Source of the DNA: Acholoe squamosa
Lineage: Eukaryota > Annelida > Polychaeta > Phyllodocida > Polynoidae
Reading direction: 5' to 3'
Assembly: GCA_949317995.1 (NCBI GenBank)
Contig: OX439035.1
Coordinates: 6,199,227 to 6,263,226, forward strand
Length of the DNA: 64,000 bases
Position numbers and translations under genes: made by a program. Positions 36,083-48,453 of the stretch are shown here, one piece after another. How positions within the stretch are numbered: the stretch's first letter is position 1; every line of letters starts with the position of its first letter. The notes below the pieces were generated by a model that saw only the letters and a list, made by a program, of their open reading frames with translations, was not told where the DNA came from and did no database searches.

Positions 36083-36376
36083 GACAAAGGTGCACGAGAA
36101 TTGGTCAGCACTGAGGGTTATCACACGAGGCGAAGCCGAGTGTGATAACCCTCAGTGCTGACCAATTCAAGTGCTCCTTTGTATTTATCTCAAGTTAATT
36201 TAGTCAGATATGTTCAAAATTCGATTTATTTGGCATTAGAAATGATTTTATCATCAGTTATTTGACCGTTTTGGATGTTTTCCCAGGGAGTGTGATACGG
36301 GGAAGGGTTATCACACTGTGGGGTGTGATACAGAGTTTCTTGGTTAAGCCTATGGGGCTCTCGTATTCAACTTGAG

Positions 36377-36380
<4 letters not shown>
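36083..36380. mobile_element. 298-bp double-hairpin element in copy B
   Basis: Absent from copy A. First hairpin 36084-36182: arms of about 29 bp ('ttggtcagcactgaggg' and complement) around a tip 'cgaggcgaagccgag'. Then a segment bounded by 'atttatctcaagtt' and 'aacttgagataaat' as a second inverted pair. The word 'gttatcacac' recurs inside. It sits at the left edge of the (TA)n tract, so the exact target duplication is hidden. Confidence 0.8.
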
Positions 36381-36420
<40 letters not shown>

Positions 36421-37715
36421 TCGTGCAGGACTTGAATAAGCAGGATTTGCATGAGCATCAGAGTCAAAGAAGCATCTGGGTAAAGAGACCTCAAGTTCTG
36501 AAGTGTTAACGTTTTGCTCTTTATTTTGTTAAACTCATGATATCACAAAGATGTTGCCTCATGATACAATTTACAGGGCTGCCTGTAGATCTAAAAGTTG
36601 TTGCTTAGAGTGGTCATGCTCTGTATCCACAGTGCTATATCTAGTGTCTAGCACCACATTATCTTACCTTTTATCGTGCATCATTTACAGTTGATATCAA
36701 CCTGACTGTCTCGCTAAGTAGAGGAAGACTTAGTGTTTGTCACTTGGCACCCCAATTGATAAAAATTGTTTACTGTAAGTAGTTTGGTTTACAATACTCT
36801 TCATTCTATGTCCTCAAATTCACCTTAAAATAAGTCACCTACCTGTATCACAACTTTTCACCCATGAAAAACGCAAAGAAATGACCCCAGCTTGATGCCA
36901 ATTCTTCCTTTTAGGCCTAGGGGACTTGGCAATGTGTTGACACACCTTTCCTCTATTGGAAATAACATATCCTATCCCCAAGTGTGCCCTGAATCTGCCC
37001 TGAATGTGTTTTTAAATATATTTGAAGCACATTTTAGAGATATGTTTGCCTTGTCATATCCCCAGACAGAGTTTTCACTTCACCGTTCCCCAATGTCCTA
37101 TCAGACACTATATTGTAAGCCTATACCTGCCGCTTCACTTTGTCTGTTAGGCAGGAGGCTTTTAAGGGATAAGTGGTAAGTGTGCTTTCATAATATGAAG
37201 ACTGACAGGGTTGATAAACTTCACCACAGGCATATCCCTTACTGTATATGTACCGTGAAATAAGATCCCAGCAAGAAATTTGCGCCAATACAGAACCTAG
37301 GTGATTATCCTTCATCAAGAATGTATCACCCTACCTTTGAATTCAGTCCAAATTAAACCCCAGTCCTTCCCTCCACAGTTGTCTCCTTGTTTTATTCTTT
37401 CATTATGTTTTGTTACAGTCACCTCATCCCCTCTCTCTTTGTTTTTTCTTCTTTTTCTCCTATTCTTCAGAATTCTAAGTCTCTTTCTCTTTCTCTATCA
37501 CAGTCCAACAGCATTGTAAATGTCAGGCCCAATCATTTTCAGTACTCCTTTCTAGTTAGAGAAGTGGGACTTTGCATGTCTCTAGCCAGTTAGGCCAGGT
37601 AGACTGTGTTGCTCCTGAGGTTGGTGAGCTATTTCACATTAAATACAGAGGGGTCTAGAGAGGCATGCAGAAAGAAAGGATGACTTTCCATAAATAGTAG
37701 TGTGGGCACATAAAT

Positions 37716-38164
37716 ACACAAGTTTCGAGTTTGCCATGAACGCCCCTAGAGCCGGGGATTCCAACAGTTGGTGGCGCTGTAAATGACCGGAAGGAGGGGT
37801 TAGAAGATAGCCACAGGGAGTAGGGGATGGAATGACCGGGAGACAGGCCAGGGGCAGAGGCAGGAGGAAGGTACACTCACTGTCTCACCTAACTAGGTCA
37901 CTGTGTGTATCATTAAAGTCCTTCTATCTATCATATCCAACAAGATATGGCTTATCCATTCAAGGTACAGGACCATACATGCATGGTGTATACCTGTATG
38001 GATTCCCTATCAGATATTTGCATTAATGCCTTCAGCAGGAGGGTTTTAATTTCAGAGCTAGTACATTTTCTATATGTAAAATCTACTCCAACCCCTCCTT
38101 CCTGTGTGTTCACAGGCTGGGTATCAGCGAAGTGAGTGCATGAAAGCTACCTCGGAACTCCTGT
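37716..38164. mobile_element. 449-bp insert flanked by AT
   Basis: Starts 'acacaagtttcgag' and ends 'ctcggaactcctgt', imperfect inverted repeats (11 of 14). AT on both sides (37714-37715 and 38165-38166) matches the single AT of the empty site in copy A (32224-32225). The interior contains 'ggtggcgctgtaaatgacc' and a pyrimidine-rich tail region, and no long frame. Class unassigned. Confidence 0.75.
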
Positions 38165-39792
38165 ATTGTAGCAGAGTGCTTCAAACATTGCCCATCTCCG
38201 TACATGTACAAGCATCTTACACCCGAAGGTTTGCTGGATAGTTAGCCTTCTAATAGTAAGGGTTCATGATTGTGACTGGAAAGGTCTACATTCTACATTC
38301 ATGAGTTGGGAATGGCTTGAGAGGAAGGTAAACTTTGTTTTAAATGTGGAATATCTGTAGACTTAGATGTAGGTAAGGCATAGAAAAAGCATTTACTCAT
38401 AGCCTTTTCATCTACATCAAATTACTAGGTGATACTCATCTGTGATTATAACCCCTGTGGACTCAGCCTATCAGTCTATGAATAATTAAACCTTTGCCCA
38501 GCGATTCTGGTATCAGAGGAAGTAGGTTACACAATAGTAGTGTCTATGAATAGCTTTCTCACCCACATGCAAACTTCACAAATAGACTTAGACCTTGTAT
38601 CAAGACTCCATTTGTCACATTCTTTTTTTATATTGTAGGGCATATCAAAATACAAGATTCAGTGCTGCAGATCCTGTCCAACATTCTGACAAAGTCACTT
38701 AGTTTAGCTCCCTTGAGGCATATGTCCTCATTATATCAGTTCTTACCCTTTATATCAATGGCAAAAATGCCGTCAGAAATCTTACCATTTCATTCTTCTG
38801 TAGGTCCATATTTTTTAAAGATGTGCCCTTACTTCCCACCCAGAGAGACTAAATAGGACATATTCATGCGTCTTTGTACTGTTCTTTACTTCCTCATATA
38901 GGCATTTGTTTGCATTTCTGCTCAAATTATGAAGCCGTTAGAGCGGTATTCAGAGACTTATACAATGGTGATGACACCCTTTTTCCTCAGTGCTGTATAG
39001 TGTAAATTCAAAGTGTATGCATCCTCATCGGGTTTCTGCATATTTTAGTTACTGTGCCTCCAATAAAGCCCCGCCATGACCTACTATAATGGTTATAAAT
39101 ATACCACTATAAATTATAAGCAGTGGTCTCAAATAAAGGTACAGGGGTTGCAGCGGGTAACATCATTCATGAGCACTGAGGGGCTTAAGATTTAATGGGT
39201 CACAACTGTAATAATTTTTTCTTAGCCACGAATGGTGTATTTCCAACATGAGGCATTTAACGAGATGAGATTCCCAAATGGGAGAGGAACACAGCCTACA
39301 CCCTTTTTAGTGGATTTCCTCTGTGTAAAATATCTCAAGCTGAACCCATATCACATTATTATTGTTAGTTCTGACAATTCTTAGACTCCCTGTCTTCAAT
39401 GAAGAATCACTTCTTTGAATCATTATGTTGCATGTTGCAATGTGCATGCCAAAGACTCAATCCCTGGAGCAAGTGGCATCTTTCAGATAAAAGATATCAA
39501 ACAGAGATCGCTACAAATAGTTTGAGGACTATTTGTGGATGGAATAGAAACCCTGCAGCTGAATATCTCTCAACAATGATACTAGGCCACTGTACATTTC
39601 TGTAAGCATTTTCCTTCTGCATTGCATTGAGTGTGTGGCATAAAAGTCTCTATTTGCTGGTACCTAGACTGCGAGTCAGGTTTTCCTATACAGCGCAAAC
39701 AACCTGCCACCACTAGCTGACAGCTTTGAACATGATTTCAATATGTTTTCCCATTGTATCAAAGCACTTGACAACACATTGAAGAATGTAAA

Positions 39793-40133
39793 TGAGCAAA
39801 TATCCACGACCATGGAATATTTTTGCATCATATTCACTGAGGTTAGGCTGTCCATACTCAATGATGCCTTATAGGCGGAGTTGAATGCGGACAGGCCTCA
39901 CCGAGGTGAATGCAATGCAAAAATGTTGTATGGGAGTGGACATTTGCATTTATGTCATGGCCTATGGGGTTAATTTGCTTTTAGATAAAGAAAAACAGCT
40001 CAGCTCCATTCAAAATCCAAGATGGTGGACCCCATTGAATACGGGCATATTGTATTCCATGCCCCCCATGGAATACGGCTGCTCTAGTACTAATCTATAG
40101 TAACGATCTTATCTGCCATGACATAAATACATA
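39793..40133. mobile_element. Hairpin element family P, copy in B
   Basis: Duplicate of 34331-34672 made by the A/B duplication, differing at only a few positions. The short frame (39885-40100) ends one codon earlier than in A because of a single base change. Confidence 0.8.
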
Positions 40134-40865
40134 CACCGACACTTTTGTCACAGCTAGGCCTTTACGGATTGTGATATGACACATCTATAATATTTGTAGC
40201 TCAGATTTCATGCACTACTACAATAATACCTTGCATATAAGGGACATCATCTATATGCAAGGATAATTGTTCATCTGAATCTGCTAGAGGGACATCAAGA
40301 CTTTTCATGTGACAGGCTCCATATTTGAGTAGAACAAAAGTTATTCTTCTATTTGCCTGAATGCAGAGTTAGGGGGCATTGTGAAAGGGGGAAATGCTCG
40401 AGCTTCTTATCAAAATAAAGTCCACTCATGTGGAAGAGTCAGAGAGTCGAGTCTCCTCCTGAACTCGCCCTGCTGTATGTTACAATAGGACCAGGAGGGG
40501 TGCAATTTTAAAGGCTTTGCAACCTTCAAAAACACTGAAAGAATTCCACCAAAGGCAGAGGAGTTCACTCAGATGCCCCTGGGGGGAATACGGTCTAAAT
40601 CCTAAACTATTGGTATAGACTAACACATTGAGATTTAAGGTTATTATCGAGCACATTGTACATCAAAACAAAGCAGGGATTGCTATACCACTAAAGCCTT
40701 CACAGGTAATTAATCACATACATTTCAGTGAATAATAATGGTGCAAAGGTCCAAAGGCTGCCATTTAACTTCACTTATTTTGTGGAGTCTGGGTAATGAG
40801 GTAAGTTCTGAGAGGTTTGCACGTTGTAATGGTAGATTGGTCTGGATCTCAGCCTGTGCAACTCT

Positions 40866-41128
40866 GGAGGCCATTTCTCAATGTATTACGACTACACACA
40901 GCCACTAGGATTTAAAAATGCAATGAATAAGCCAGGCTATCGTAGGAACTGCCCTACGACTGCTCACTACGATCAGCAGCTATGCAGTAATTACATAAGG
41001 TTGAGTAGGGCAGTCATACTGGTGAAGACATTAGGGACTAATAGTGCATGGTACTGTTAAGGCCAAATTGTTAGGTTCTCACTACGATTTAAAGGACAGC
41101 AGTCATAGTGTGTTAAGAAATGGCCTCC
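40866..41128. mobile_element. 263-bp MITE family G, complete copy
   Basis: 'ggaggccatttct' at the left and 'agaaatggcctcc' at the right end. Interrupts block p-q, which is continuous in copy A (about 31008) and U3 (59086). An independent copy of the same length is at 55882-56144. The inside carries repeated 'ctacgact' words. The target duplication is not clear. Confidence 0.85.
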
Positions 41129-41559
41129 AGATGATATAGTAGATAAAGTCTGTGACTAAGGTCTCAGATGGTATACACAGTAATAGAACCTGCCATTTTC
41201 TATACACAGGACAACTACGTAGGGGAAAATTGACTCCAAATGAGTCTGGATACCTATCAATTGTGGAGCGTGGAGGGTGGAGGGGTTCGGATGGCGTATA
41301 TAGAAATGTATATTGGTGTGTATAATATACATGGTGTATAGTCATGTAGGATTTGAATAAGCAGGATTAGCATAAGTACCAGACTCAAAGAAGTATCAGG
41401 GTAAAGAGACCTTAAGTTCTGAAGTGATTCCAACTTGATGTCATTTCTTCCTTTTTGGCTTTTAAGTCTAGGAGCCTTGATAATGTGTTTTGGGGATGTG
41501 GCTATGAGATGGTATTAACTATGGAGAAAAGGGGAATGTAAGGGCCAAGGAAGAATCTT

Positions 41560-41650
41560 TCAGGACATCATCTATCATCTAGTGTTTTCTGTTTCCATGA
41601 CAACCGAGGAATCAAATGGCCTCTGAGCTCCGACCATTATATCAAAACAT
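41560..41650 (+). promoter_or_regulatory. Conserved block r, U2 copy
   Basis: Carries the X-box-like 'gtttccatgacaac' (41591-41604). The adjacent TGACTCA of U1 and U3 is altered to 'gaggaatca'. Flanking text ('agctccgaccattat') matches the other two less well. Confidence 0.4.
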
Positions 41651-43033
41651 AATTATAAAAGAATCATAAATGATTGCTCTCTCTAGGGTCTAACAGAACT
41701 AATTTATAACTTATTTGAAATATACTCAAGAACTAGTCATAATGCACTTGGAGACACTCTATGGTCCAATCTAGAGAGTTTATGCCAGAGCCAACGTTTT
41801 TCAAGAAGATACTCTAATAACGCTTTACCTAAGCCTCAGCTTCATAAATAGGACTTTGCAAATCCTAAGCATATTGTGGGTTATAAAACATTGTACTTCA
41901 TATATGCTGGATAATTTGTTTATTATTATATGCTAAGACAGTAATATGTGAAACCCTGAGAATTACATAACAACAAAGGCAGATGATGATATTGTGCTGC
42001 CCACAAATATCTGAGCCCATATTGCTGGGCCCATCAATACAAGCATTGACGCCTGCACCAATCAGGGCAGAGCACTTTCTTTCCTAACAAAGTGAAAGCT
42101 ACATATTACCAATTATAGTGTTGAGTACCCAGTCAAGAGCAGACAACATCCAATCTATCTACCAGACACCATGTCTAGCTACCCAGACACAATGTCTAGC
42201 CTTAGTAATTAGCATATAATAATAAGTACTGGATTGGCAGCAATTGTTACAATACAGGTAATATTCCTCTCTACTATTCCTGGCCCACAATCCTACGTCA
42301 CTGTGCGCAACTCAGTTAAGGACTGAGTCGCTGGGACTGCCCTATCTAAAACTTGCAGGTGCTCTAGAAACAGCAAGTTTCTAAGAATAACATTTGACAG
42401 AAACAAATCCCCAACAATCAGCTTATAATATTGACAAGAGTACCACCTTAGTTTTGCTGTCTGTGAGTGGGAAGAGCGTCTTTTGTTGGAAACCTTTAGA
42501 TCACACCTTTTTCCAAGGTTTGGCACATGCTGTGTGGGCTGCAACAGGTAGCCATAAGCAGGTGCATTTTCTGCCAGACAGGAAGTCAATCTCCACTCAC
42601 CAAGCAGATTCTCATGGATAACATTATTTCATGAATAACACCTCTGTTGTAAGACCTGAAACCACTTTCATCATGGCCGACCGTGGCAGCTAAACTTGAT
42701 GTGAAGGCTAACAGATTTGCAAGAACCAAATAATCTGGGCCCCCGTATGAAAGGATTCTCACAAAATGGCAACAAACATGTCTTAGGAAGCCATCCTTAA
42801 GAGGAAATTGACATAAAAAAATTATGTCCTACAATTCCAGCCACCTGACAAATTAGCCCTATGCAGGAAGCCTGACTCTCCCGTTAGGTAAGAGTCAGCG
42901 CCCGCCGGACAAACAATCCTGTGTATTATAGTTCCGAATCCCATCCCTTGCTGCATCTCTTAGACTTCTCTCAAAACCTTGGTGTGCCTTCTTTGGGAGG
43001 GATTCGCCTTTTCGTGTGGAGAATCGGAACCAG
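41651..43033. other. No gene seen
   Basis: U2-specific sequence between blocks r and s. The longest frame (42293-42589, minus) has no recognisable domain, no splice context and no counterpart in the other units. Treated as chance. Confidence 0.5.
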
Positions 43034-43440
43034 AAGATCCACAGTTTTTGTTGGCTGACCACTTTAGGGCCCTTTGACCCTCCTGAACCCTGTAGAAGCT
43101 CCTATACGCAGCCTCAGACCTCCAGGGGCCTTCACTAAGTCCCCCCAGTGCACCACACATCAACCTGCTTATTGAGATATGGGGCTAATGGAATCACTGG
43201 TTGGCAGACTCCCGATTTTAGACTACTATATAGATAGAGGTAGATGAGTCTGATGAGATATTCATTCATATAAACTAAGTTATCGAATTGTCCAGTCAGA
43301 CCACATGGAGCAATAAGAGGGGGGGAGGTTAGACAATGAGGTAGGAAAGTTCCACATTGTAGTCAGCCGTCTACCACAGCCCTTGTCTGCCGTCCACTTC
43401 AGGATCAATCGTTTGACCCTTGTAGACCCTGGGGAGGCCT
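43034..43440. other. Conserved block s, two copies in U2
   Basis: 43034-43140 and 43376-43440 both match the U1 block. On the plus strand the first ends at a TGA aligned with the TGA of U3 (HQPAY here, HQLAK at 60237). On the minus strand it reads GPWRSEAAYRSFYRVQEGQR. Competing frames leave coding unproven. Confidence 0.4.
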
Positions 43441-43559
43441 GGAGGGTGTTGCTCCTATTGTAAAAAGAGCTGTGAGTGTGTGCCCTCTTTTCTAAACAAG
43501 TCATGCACTGCTTCACCTATGTACTTGCACTCAGGTGCCTTCACTAAGTCCTTCACTAA

Positions 43560-43893
43560 GTCCGAGTGTGTGCCCTCTTTTCTAAACAAGTCATGCACTG
43601 CTTCACCTAAGTACTTGCACTCACCACATTAGTCTGAAAAGTCACCTGCCTTGTTTAAAATAGAGAGAGCTGCACTACCAGGTACCTACTCATGTCACAT
43701 GCTCTATAATTTATTATACTGATTGACTTCTCCCAACTAGGTACCTACTCAAATCCCCCTTTTTTAGCACCATACTTGAATGACCACTTGTGAGCAACAA
43801 AAGTGACAAGTTATAGCTACATGAAAAGAAAGGACTGGAAACAAGGGCATTTTAGCCAGCTCTTCCTTTTACTATTGGAGCAACACCCTCCTG
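43560..43893 (-). repeat. Dispersed repeat family D, long inverted copy
   Basis: Reverse complement of 2680-3005 at high identity. A shortened, internally deleted copy (43440-43530) lies immediately to its left, so family D is doubled here. It shares 'aggactggaaacaaggg', 'ccaggtacctactcatg' and 'tcatgcactgcttcacc' with that copy. Confidence 0.8.
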
Positions 43894-44676
43894 TGTAACC
43901 AGACTAAGACCTGCAGAGACCTCTACTAAGTAGCCCTAGCCGTCTACAAGCATCAACATGCTAGGATGATTATGAGTATGCATGAATGGGGCTAAAAAGG
44001 AAGCACAAATAGCCTGACAATATATCATTCCATCTATATGAGTTCACCAGGGCTGAAAACATTCTTGACCATGAGAATATAATGAACAGGGTCTGAATTG
44101 GGGTCATTATTAAACCTAAATGGGTTAAAGAACAGATGGGTGTCCTCATGTCCCAATTTGGAGTTGCACTCATACCCTAACACTCTCTTTTCAAATTGCT
44201 GTCAAATTTTAAAGGCCCTTGCACAGTGTTACCGAAGCTCGTACAGTGGCTGTGCACAGAAGGGTTCCCTGGTTTGCAATGCGTCCTCACACTTTTCTCT
44301 CCTCCTCCTGAAGCTGTTGATGAGAAGAATGCAGATGCCTTAAATTTTCTATCCTGTTAACTTTCTGGAAGAAAATACCCAACTTAGCTGGCAGCATCAT
44401 ACTTTGGAAATGAAAGCATAGTCCAATCCAATTAAACTTTAATAGCAGCCTCTCTGCGACTGCATGATGATGTGGCAGTATTTGGGTTAACGGGTTTGGG
44501 TATTTTCAGAACTTTCAGATGGATGTATACAATATCCCACAAAATATATCTAAAAACAGCAATATCTTGTTGTCTAATGAGTAAAGGAAATCCACAGAAA
44601 GGAAAATTTAGTAGTACATTTATTGTGTACCTTCAACGGAATAATATTATTAAATGCAATTTCCTATATACACATT

Positions 44677-45345
44677 TAGGGGCCAGCTCTGGTTGTGAGT
44701 CCATGGCGGTATGCTATCTGTCCCTCTTCCAGTTGCACCAGCCCCCAGGGGCTGTTCAGCCAGTGAACACTGCCCCCATGTGTCTTACCGATCCAGATGT
44801 AGGTGGAAGGTAGAGAACGTCAGGTCTGGGGGATGTAGTTCAGTGGTAGAGCGCTCGCTAGCAAGTTGAGAGGTCCCCGGTTCAAATCTGGTATTTCCAA
44901 GTACGTTTTCGCCGACCTCTACATTGGTGGAAACACCGAGTGGTCCTGACCCGTGTGAGGGGGGACTACGAGAACTCGGTGGTTGGGCCGGTATGACACA
45001 GTTAACACTTCAACCTGCTAGGGGTAAATTAGTCACCTGCTGGAGGTTGGGTTGGAGGAGTAGGGTTGGCTGAAGCTGGTGGGGAGTGTAGGGGCCAGCT
45101 CTGGCTGTGACTTCATGGCAGTATGCTATCTGTCCCCATTCCCTGGTTGCACCAGCCCCCAGGGGCTGGCCAGCCAGTGAACACTGCCCCCTTGTGTCAT
45201 ACCGATCCAGATGTAGGTGGAAGGTAGAGAACGTCAGGTCTGGGGGATGTAGCTCAGTGGTAGAGCCCTCGCTTGTAAGTTGAGAGGTCCCAGGTTCGAA
45301 ACCCGGTGTTATGTTTTCCCCGACCTCTACACACACAATATGCTA
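44677..45345 (+). mobile_element. Tandem pair of tRNA-derived SINE-like units
   Basis: 'aggggccagctctgg' starts units at about 44680 and 45090, about 410 bp apart. Each has about 150 bp of shared leader and then a tRNA-Ala-like segment (44828-44898 and 45242-45321) with A box 'gtagctcagtggtag' and B box 'ggttcgaaac'. Both anticodon arms are defective (loop or stem mismatches), so neither is a functional tRNA. Only the first has the following 190 bp. The homologous place in U3 (about 61500) lacks this insertion. Confidence 0.75.
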
Positions 45346-45371
45346 TATATATTCATACGTTGTGCCAATTG

Positions 45372-46402
45372 AGCAGGGTCTATATATGTTTATACCACGA
45401 TTCTGGCACTTCCTGTGCTGATTTGTGCATATCAGCCGTGCATTATACAGCATATACCACCCATGTGCATTTTAGAAATTTTTGGTATATACTTTTTCGG
45501 GGTCAATTTTTGGGAAATTATGGCAGCTATTCAAAGTTAATCTAGCCATTTTTCCATTGTGAAAAATCGTCCAAACTCATAGGAAAATTCAACCCCGGCC
45601 GCAGTGCTGGTTGGCGAGGACGTTAGCCATAGCGCCACACTGAACGGTGAGGAAAATCAAAGCAAAGGTTGAACTCTACTAACCTGATAGTGAAAGGTCC
45701 GTGTGTCCACCCAGTTTTTGTATCGAATCCAACCATGACATGTCGAGATATTAAAAAGAATACATCCTTAGATAGTCTAGATGATCCCTCCGTGCCAAAT
45801 GAGTCCATAATATTAACAATAAAGAAGAATCCATTGATTTTTCCATCGTATGCAAGTCGCGGTCTGGCCATTTCCACCCGCCTCCTTGTCCGACGAAAGT
45901 GTGTCAGTGGCCCGGATGTAGATATAGCTCATTTTCTCGTCATACGAGGAAGACGCTGAAAATTTCGGACCGGTTTGAAAAATCAATGGATTCTTATTTA
46001 TTTTGAATATATTGGACATAATAAGTATGGAGGGATCATCTAGACTATCTAAAGATGTGTACCTGTTAATATCTGGACTTGTCATGGTTGGATTCGATAC
46101 GAAAAGTGTGTGTAAACACAGCGGTACCTCTTCCGGCAAGGAACAAAAACAATGGCTTCACACAGAGCGACCCGGGCCGTATTGCTTGCGCTTACAAAAT
46201 TTCTTCTCCTGCCTATATTCTGTGGATATCAGGTAAGAAATTAATACAAAATGGAGTGGAATAAACCTCATGTATTTTGAATATATTGGACATAATAAGG
46301 TGGTCATAAAAAGGTGGTCATGTATATCGGTGCCCACGGGCTGTACGTTCTGTATATACCCGAGCCATGCAGCACCGATATCCATGATCTATTAGCTTAA
46401 TG
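45372..46402 (-). mobile_element. Compound foldback element with tRNA-like block, copy 2
   Basis: Reverse-orientation partner of 768-1792 with the same parts: an end at 'tataccacgattc', tRNA-like segment (45585-45640), foldback arms (45728-45843 and 45985-46097), shared segment, degraded hairpin, and end 'gatctattagcttaat'. Similar lengths (about 1.03 kb) and matching ends suggest both are near full length. It follows closely after the SINE-like pair. Confidence 0.7.
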
Positions 46403-46581
46403 TAAACATGCATGAATGAAAGGCATGATGCACCAATGAGGTGCTGGTTAAGACTTGCGAGTATCTCGAAATTGCATCATTAAAGTGGTAGATGAGAAAG
46501 AAAAAATAGAAAACAAGAGAATTTGCTTTGTAGTATGACAGCTCAATTGTTCTGGGACATGAAGGGATGATGTGATGTGGC

Positions 46582-46715
46582 TGAATGGGTTGCATGCCAG
46601 TAAACTGGTAGGGTAAATGGGTGTGTCATTGTGGTACTGCAACAGCTATGAATGGGTTGCATGCCAGTAAACTGGTAGGGTAAATGGGTGTGTCATTGTG
46701 GTACTGCAACAGCTA
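46582..46715 (+). repeat. Perfect 67-bp tandem duplication
   Basis: 46582-46648 and 46649-46715 are identical ('tgaatgggttgcatgcc' onward), indicating a very recent duplication or an assembly or cloning artefact. Confidence 0.95.
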
Positions 46716-47832
46716 TGATGAAGGAGGAAATAAGTGCAAGTAAGACTATAATCAAGCCATCCTAGCCTAATACCTCTTTCACCTTCATAGATGTTGCATC
46801 CGCTGTCACTTCTTTATATCTAACATGTTGGCCTGTATAAGTACCTTGGCGGTTATCAATTTCAACTCCCTATACTTATATGACTCAGTATGGAGGCCTA
46901 GTGTAGCCGCCATTTTGAATTTCGCTGGTTGAGGTAAAACCCACTTATAACACATACCATGATGGGTACCATGGTTAACAACCACTTCCAGGGACATGCT
47001 GGCCCCATCCTATCAGTGTGCGTCACCGGGACCAGCTCCAGATCAGCTAGTGGCCAATATAGGACTGGCGCTTATTCAAGGCTTAGATTATAGTGTATTT
47101 TAAGATCTCAATGACAATGTGCTCTTTGGACCTAGTCAAGACTGGCTTTATTTAGGACCCAGCCCTTATACAGACCAAAGTGACATATATATATATGTCT
47201 ATATCGGTGTAGTCCAGCAGCGTCACCCACACTAAAAATACTATTCACTTCCTCAGTAGTCCTTAAACTATTACAATGTAAATACCTTTATAATCACTAA
47301 TGATGTATTTTCATGTCTTTACAGGTGGGTACCGACTTGTGCTGATAGGTTTCAGGTAACTCAAAATAACGAATTATTTAAACAACTCTTTCAATTAAAG
47401 GTTCCTCTATAAAGATGAATCCTGCTTGAGAATTTCCTCAGGTGAGGCCACTGGACAACATAGAAATCATTTTCAAAATCCTTAGCTTTTTGGTAATGTG
47501 TTATGTTAGGCTCTGCCCAGTAGGAGCGGTTAGGCTTGTTCAGTATTATTGTCTATTAGATATTGTTTCAACTAGGTATCCATGGTGATTAAAGGATCTA
47601 TGCCAACTGGGTGCCAGTTTATCCTGCCTCAGACTGCCCCAGTAAAAGCTTGATGTTTTAAAGATTGCCCACCACCACTTAAAATGTTGAGAGACTTAGA
47701 AATGCTGGAGAGTTGGCTATATTGGGTTGGATAGCCTAGTATGCCTAGAGTTATTATATTCCTTTGTTACTCTTGTCCTACAAATGTCCTGGAGTACATC
47801 ATCTTCTGACAGTGATATTGGATACACTTCTA
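46716..47832. other. No gene seen
   Basis: U2-specific, moderately AT-rich. 'caggtgggtaccgact' near 47325 echoes 20535-20560 ('caggtaggtactgactggtg'), so a piece of this stretch is shared with U1. No inverted repeat or gene recognised. Confidence 0.5.
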
Positions 47833-48122
47833 CCGTAATACCTCACGTATAAGGCGCATCTCGCATATAAGGCGCACCCAGACTTTGATGTGAATATAAT
47901 ATAAATAATGTCATAACATTTGTTCTAACCAACCGATTTTCAAAATTCAAAGACCTCTGACTGTCTTAGGGCATCCCCTATCCTGTTTTACCACAATACA
48001 GGTTCAAGGGAGTATTGGGGAAATTTTAGAGAAAAATATCTCCTAGATAATTCTGCTTTTATAAGGCGCACCAGGGGTGCATCCTCGTGTATAAGACGCG
48101 CCTTATACATGAGGTATTACGG
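47833..48122. mobile_element. 290-bp MITE with TA duplication (CCGTAATACCTC ends)
   Basis: Starts 'ccgtaatacctcacgtataa' and ends 'atgaggtattacgg', flanked by TA on both sides. Inner 'aaggcgca' words occur in both orientations. The ends are related to those of 32487-32710, so both probably used the same type of transposase. Confidence 0.85.
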
Positions 48123-48453
48123 TACTAGAATGACACAACTCCCATAATTTAATGGCACCATGTAGGTTTCACAGTGACAAATTGTTTCTGGCAGCTTTCT
48201 GATAAGATAAAAGAGGCCACAGAAGGTGGAGGCCTGTTATATGTAGGATAGTATCACAGTACTATGATAACGTCAGGTACTGCAGTATCAAACAGTATGC
48301 CGCGATGCTCCGGACTGGTGCAGTGACCTTATGATGTACCGAGTAAACATAAATTTGTATTACTCCAACAAGGTTCGGCAGTCTGTTTCTTCTTCAATCA
48401 ATTTATCATCTATCCATTAAAATGATGGAACTAATATTAAAAGTGTACTAAGA

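Larger units (their letters stand above)
35471..40948 (+). repeat. Young tandem duplication, copy B
   Basis: Starts at a T run followed by 'catattttgcatc'. It ends within a complete family G MITE, beyond which sequence continues uniquely. It has gained a 298-bp hairpin element (36083-36380) and a 449-bp element (37716-38164), and lost about 140 bp near 35720. It retains block e (37046-37210), which A lost. Block e here has stops in the frame that is open in U1 and U3. Confidence 0.92.

Noticed and set aside
37301-37519. Hydrophobic 72-codon frame
   Set aside because: Low-complexity pyrimidine tract giving Leu/Phe/Ser strings; no start context or counterpart.
44472-44813. 113-codon plus-strand frame
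   Set aside because: It spans the border between unit sequence and the inserted SINE-like pair, so it is a chance fusion.
44828-44898. Functional tRNA-Ala gene
   Set aside because: A and B boxes are good, but the anticodon arm is defective and the segment sits in a repeated SINE-like unit. The second copy at 45242 is equally defective.
45010-45336. 108-codon minus-strand frame
   Set aside because: It is the antisense of the tRNA-like SINE unit (GFEPGTSQLTSEGSTTEL is typical of antisense tRNA translation).
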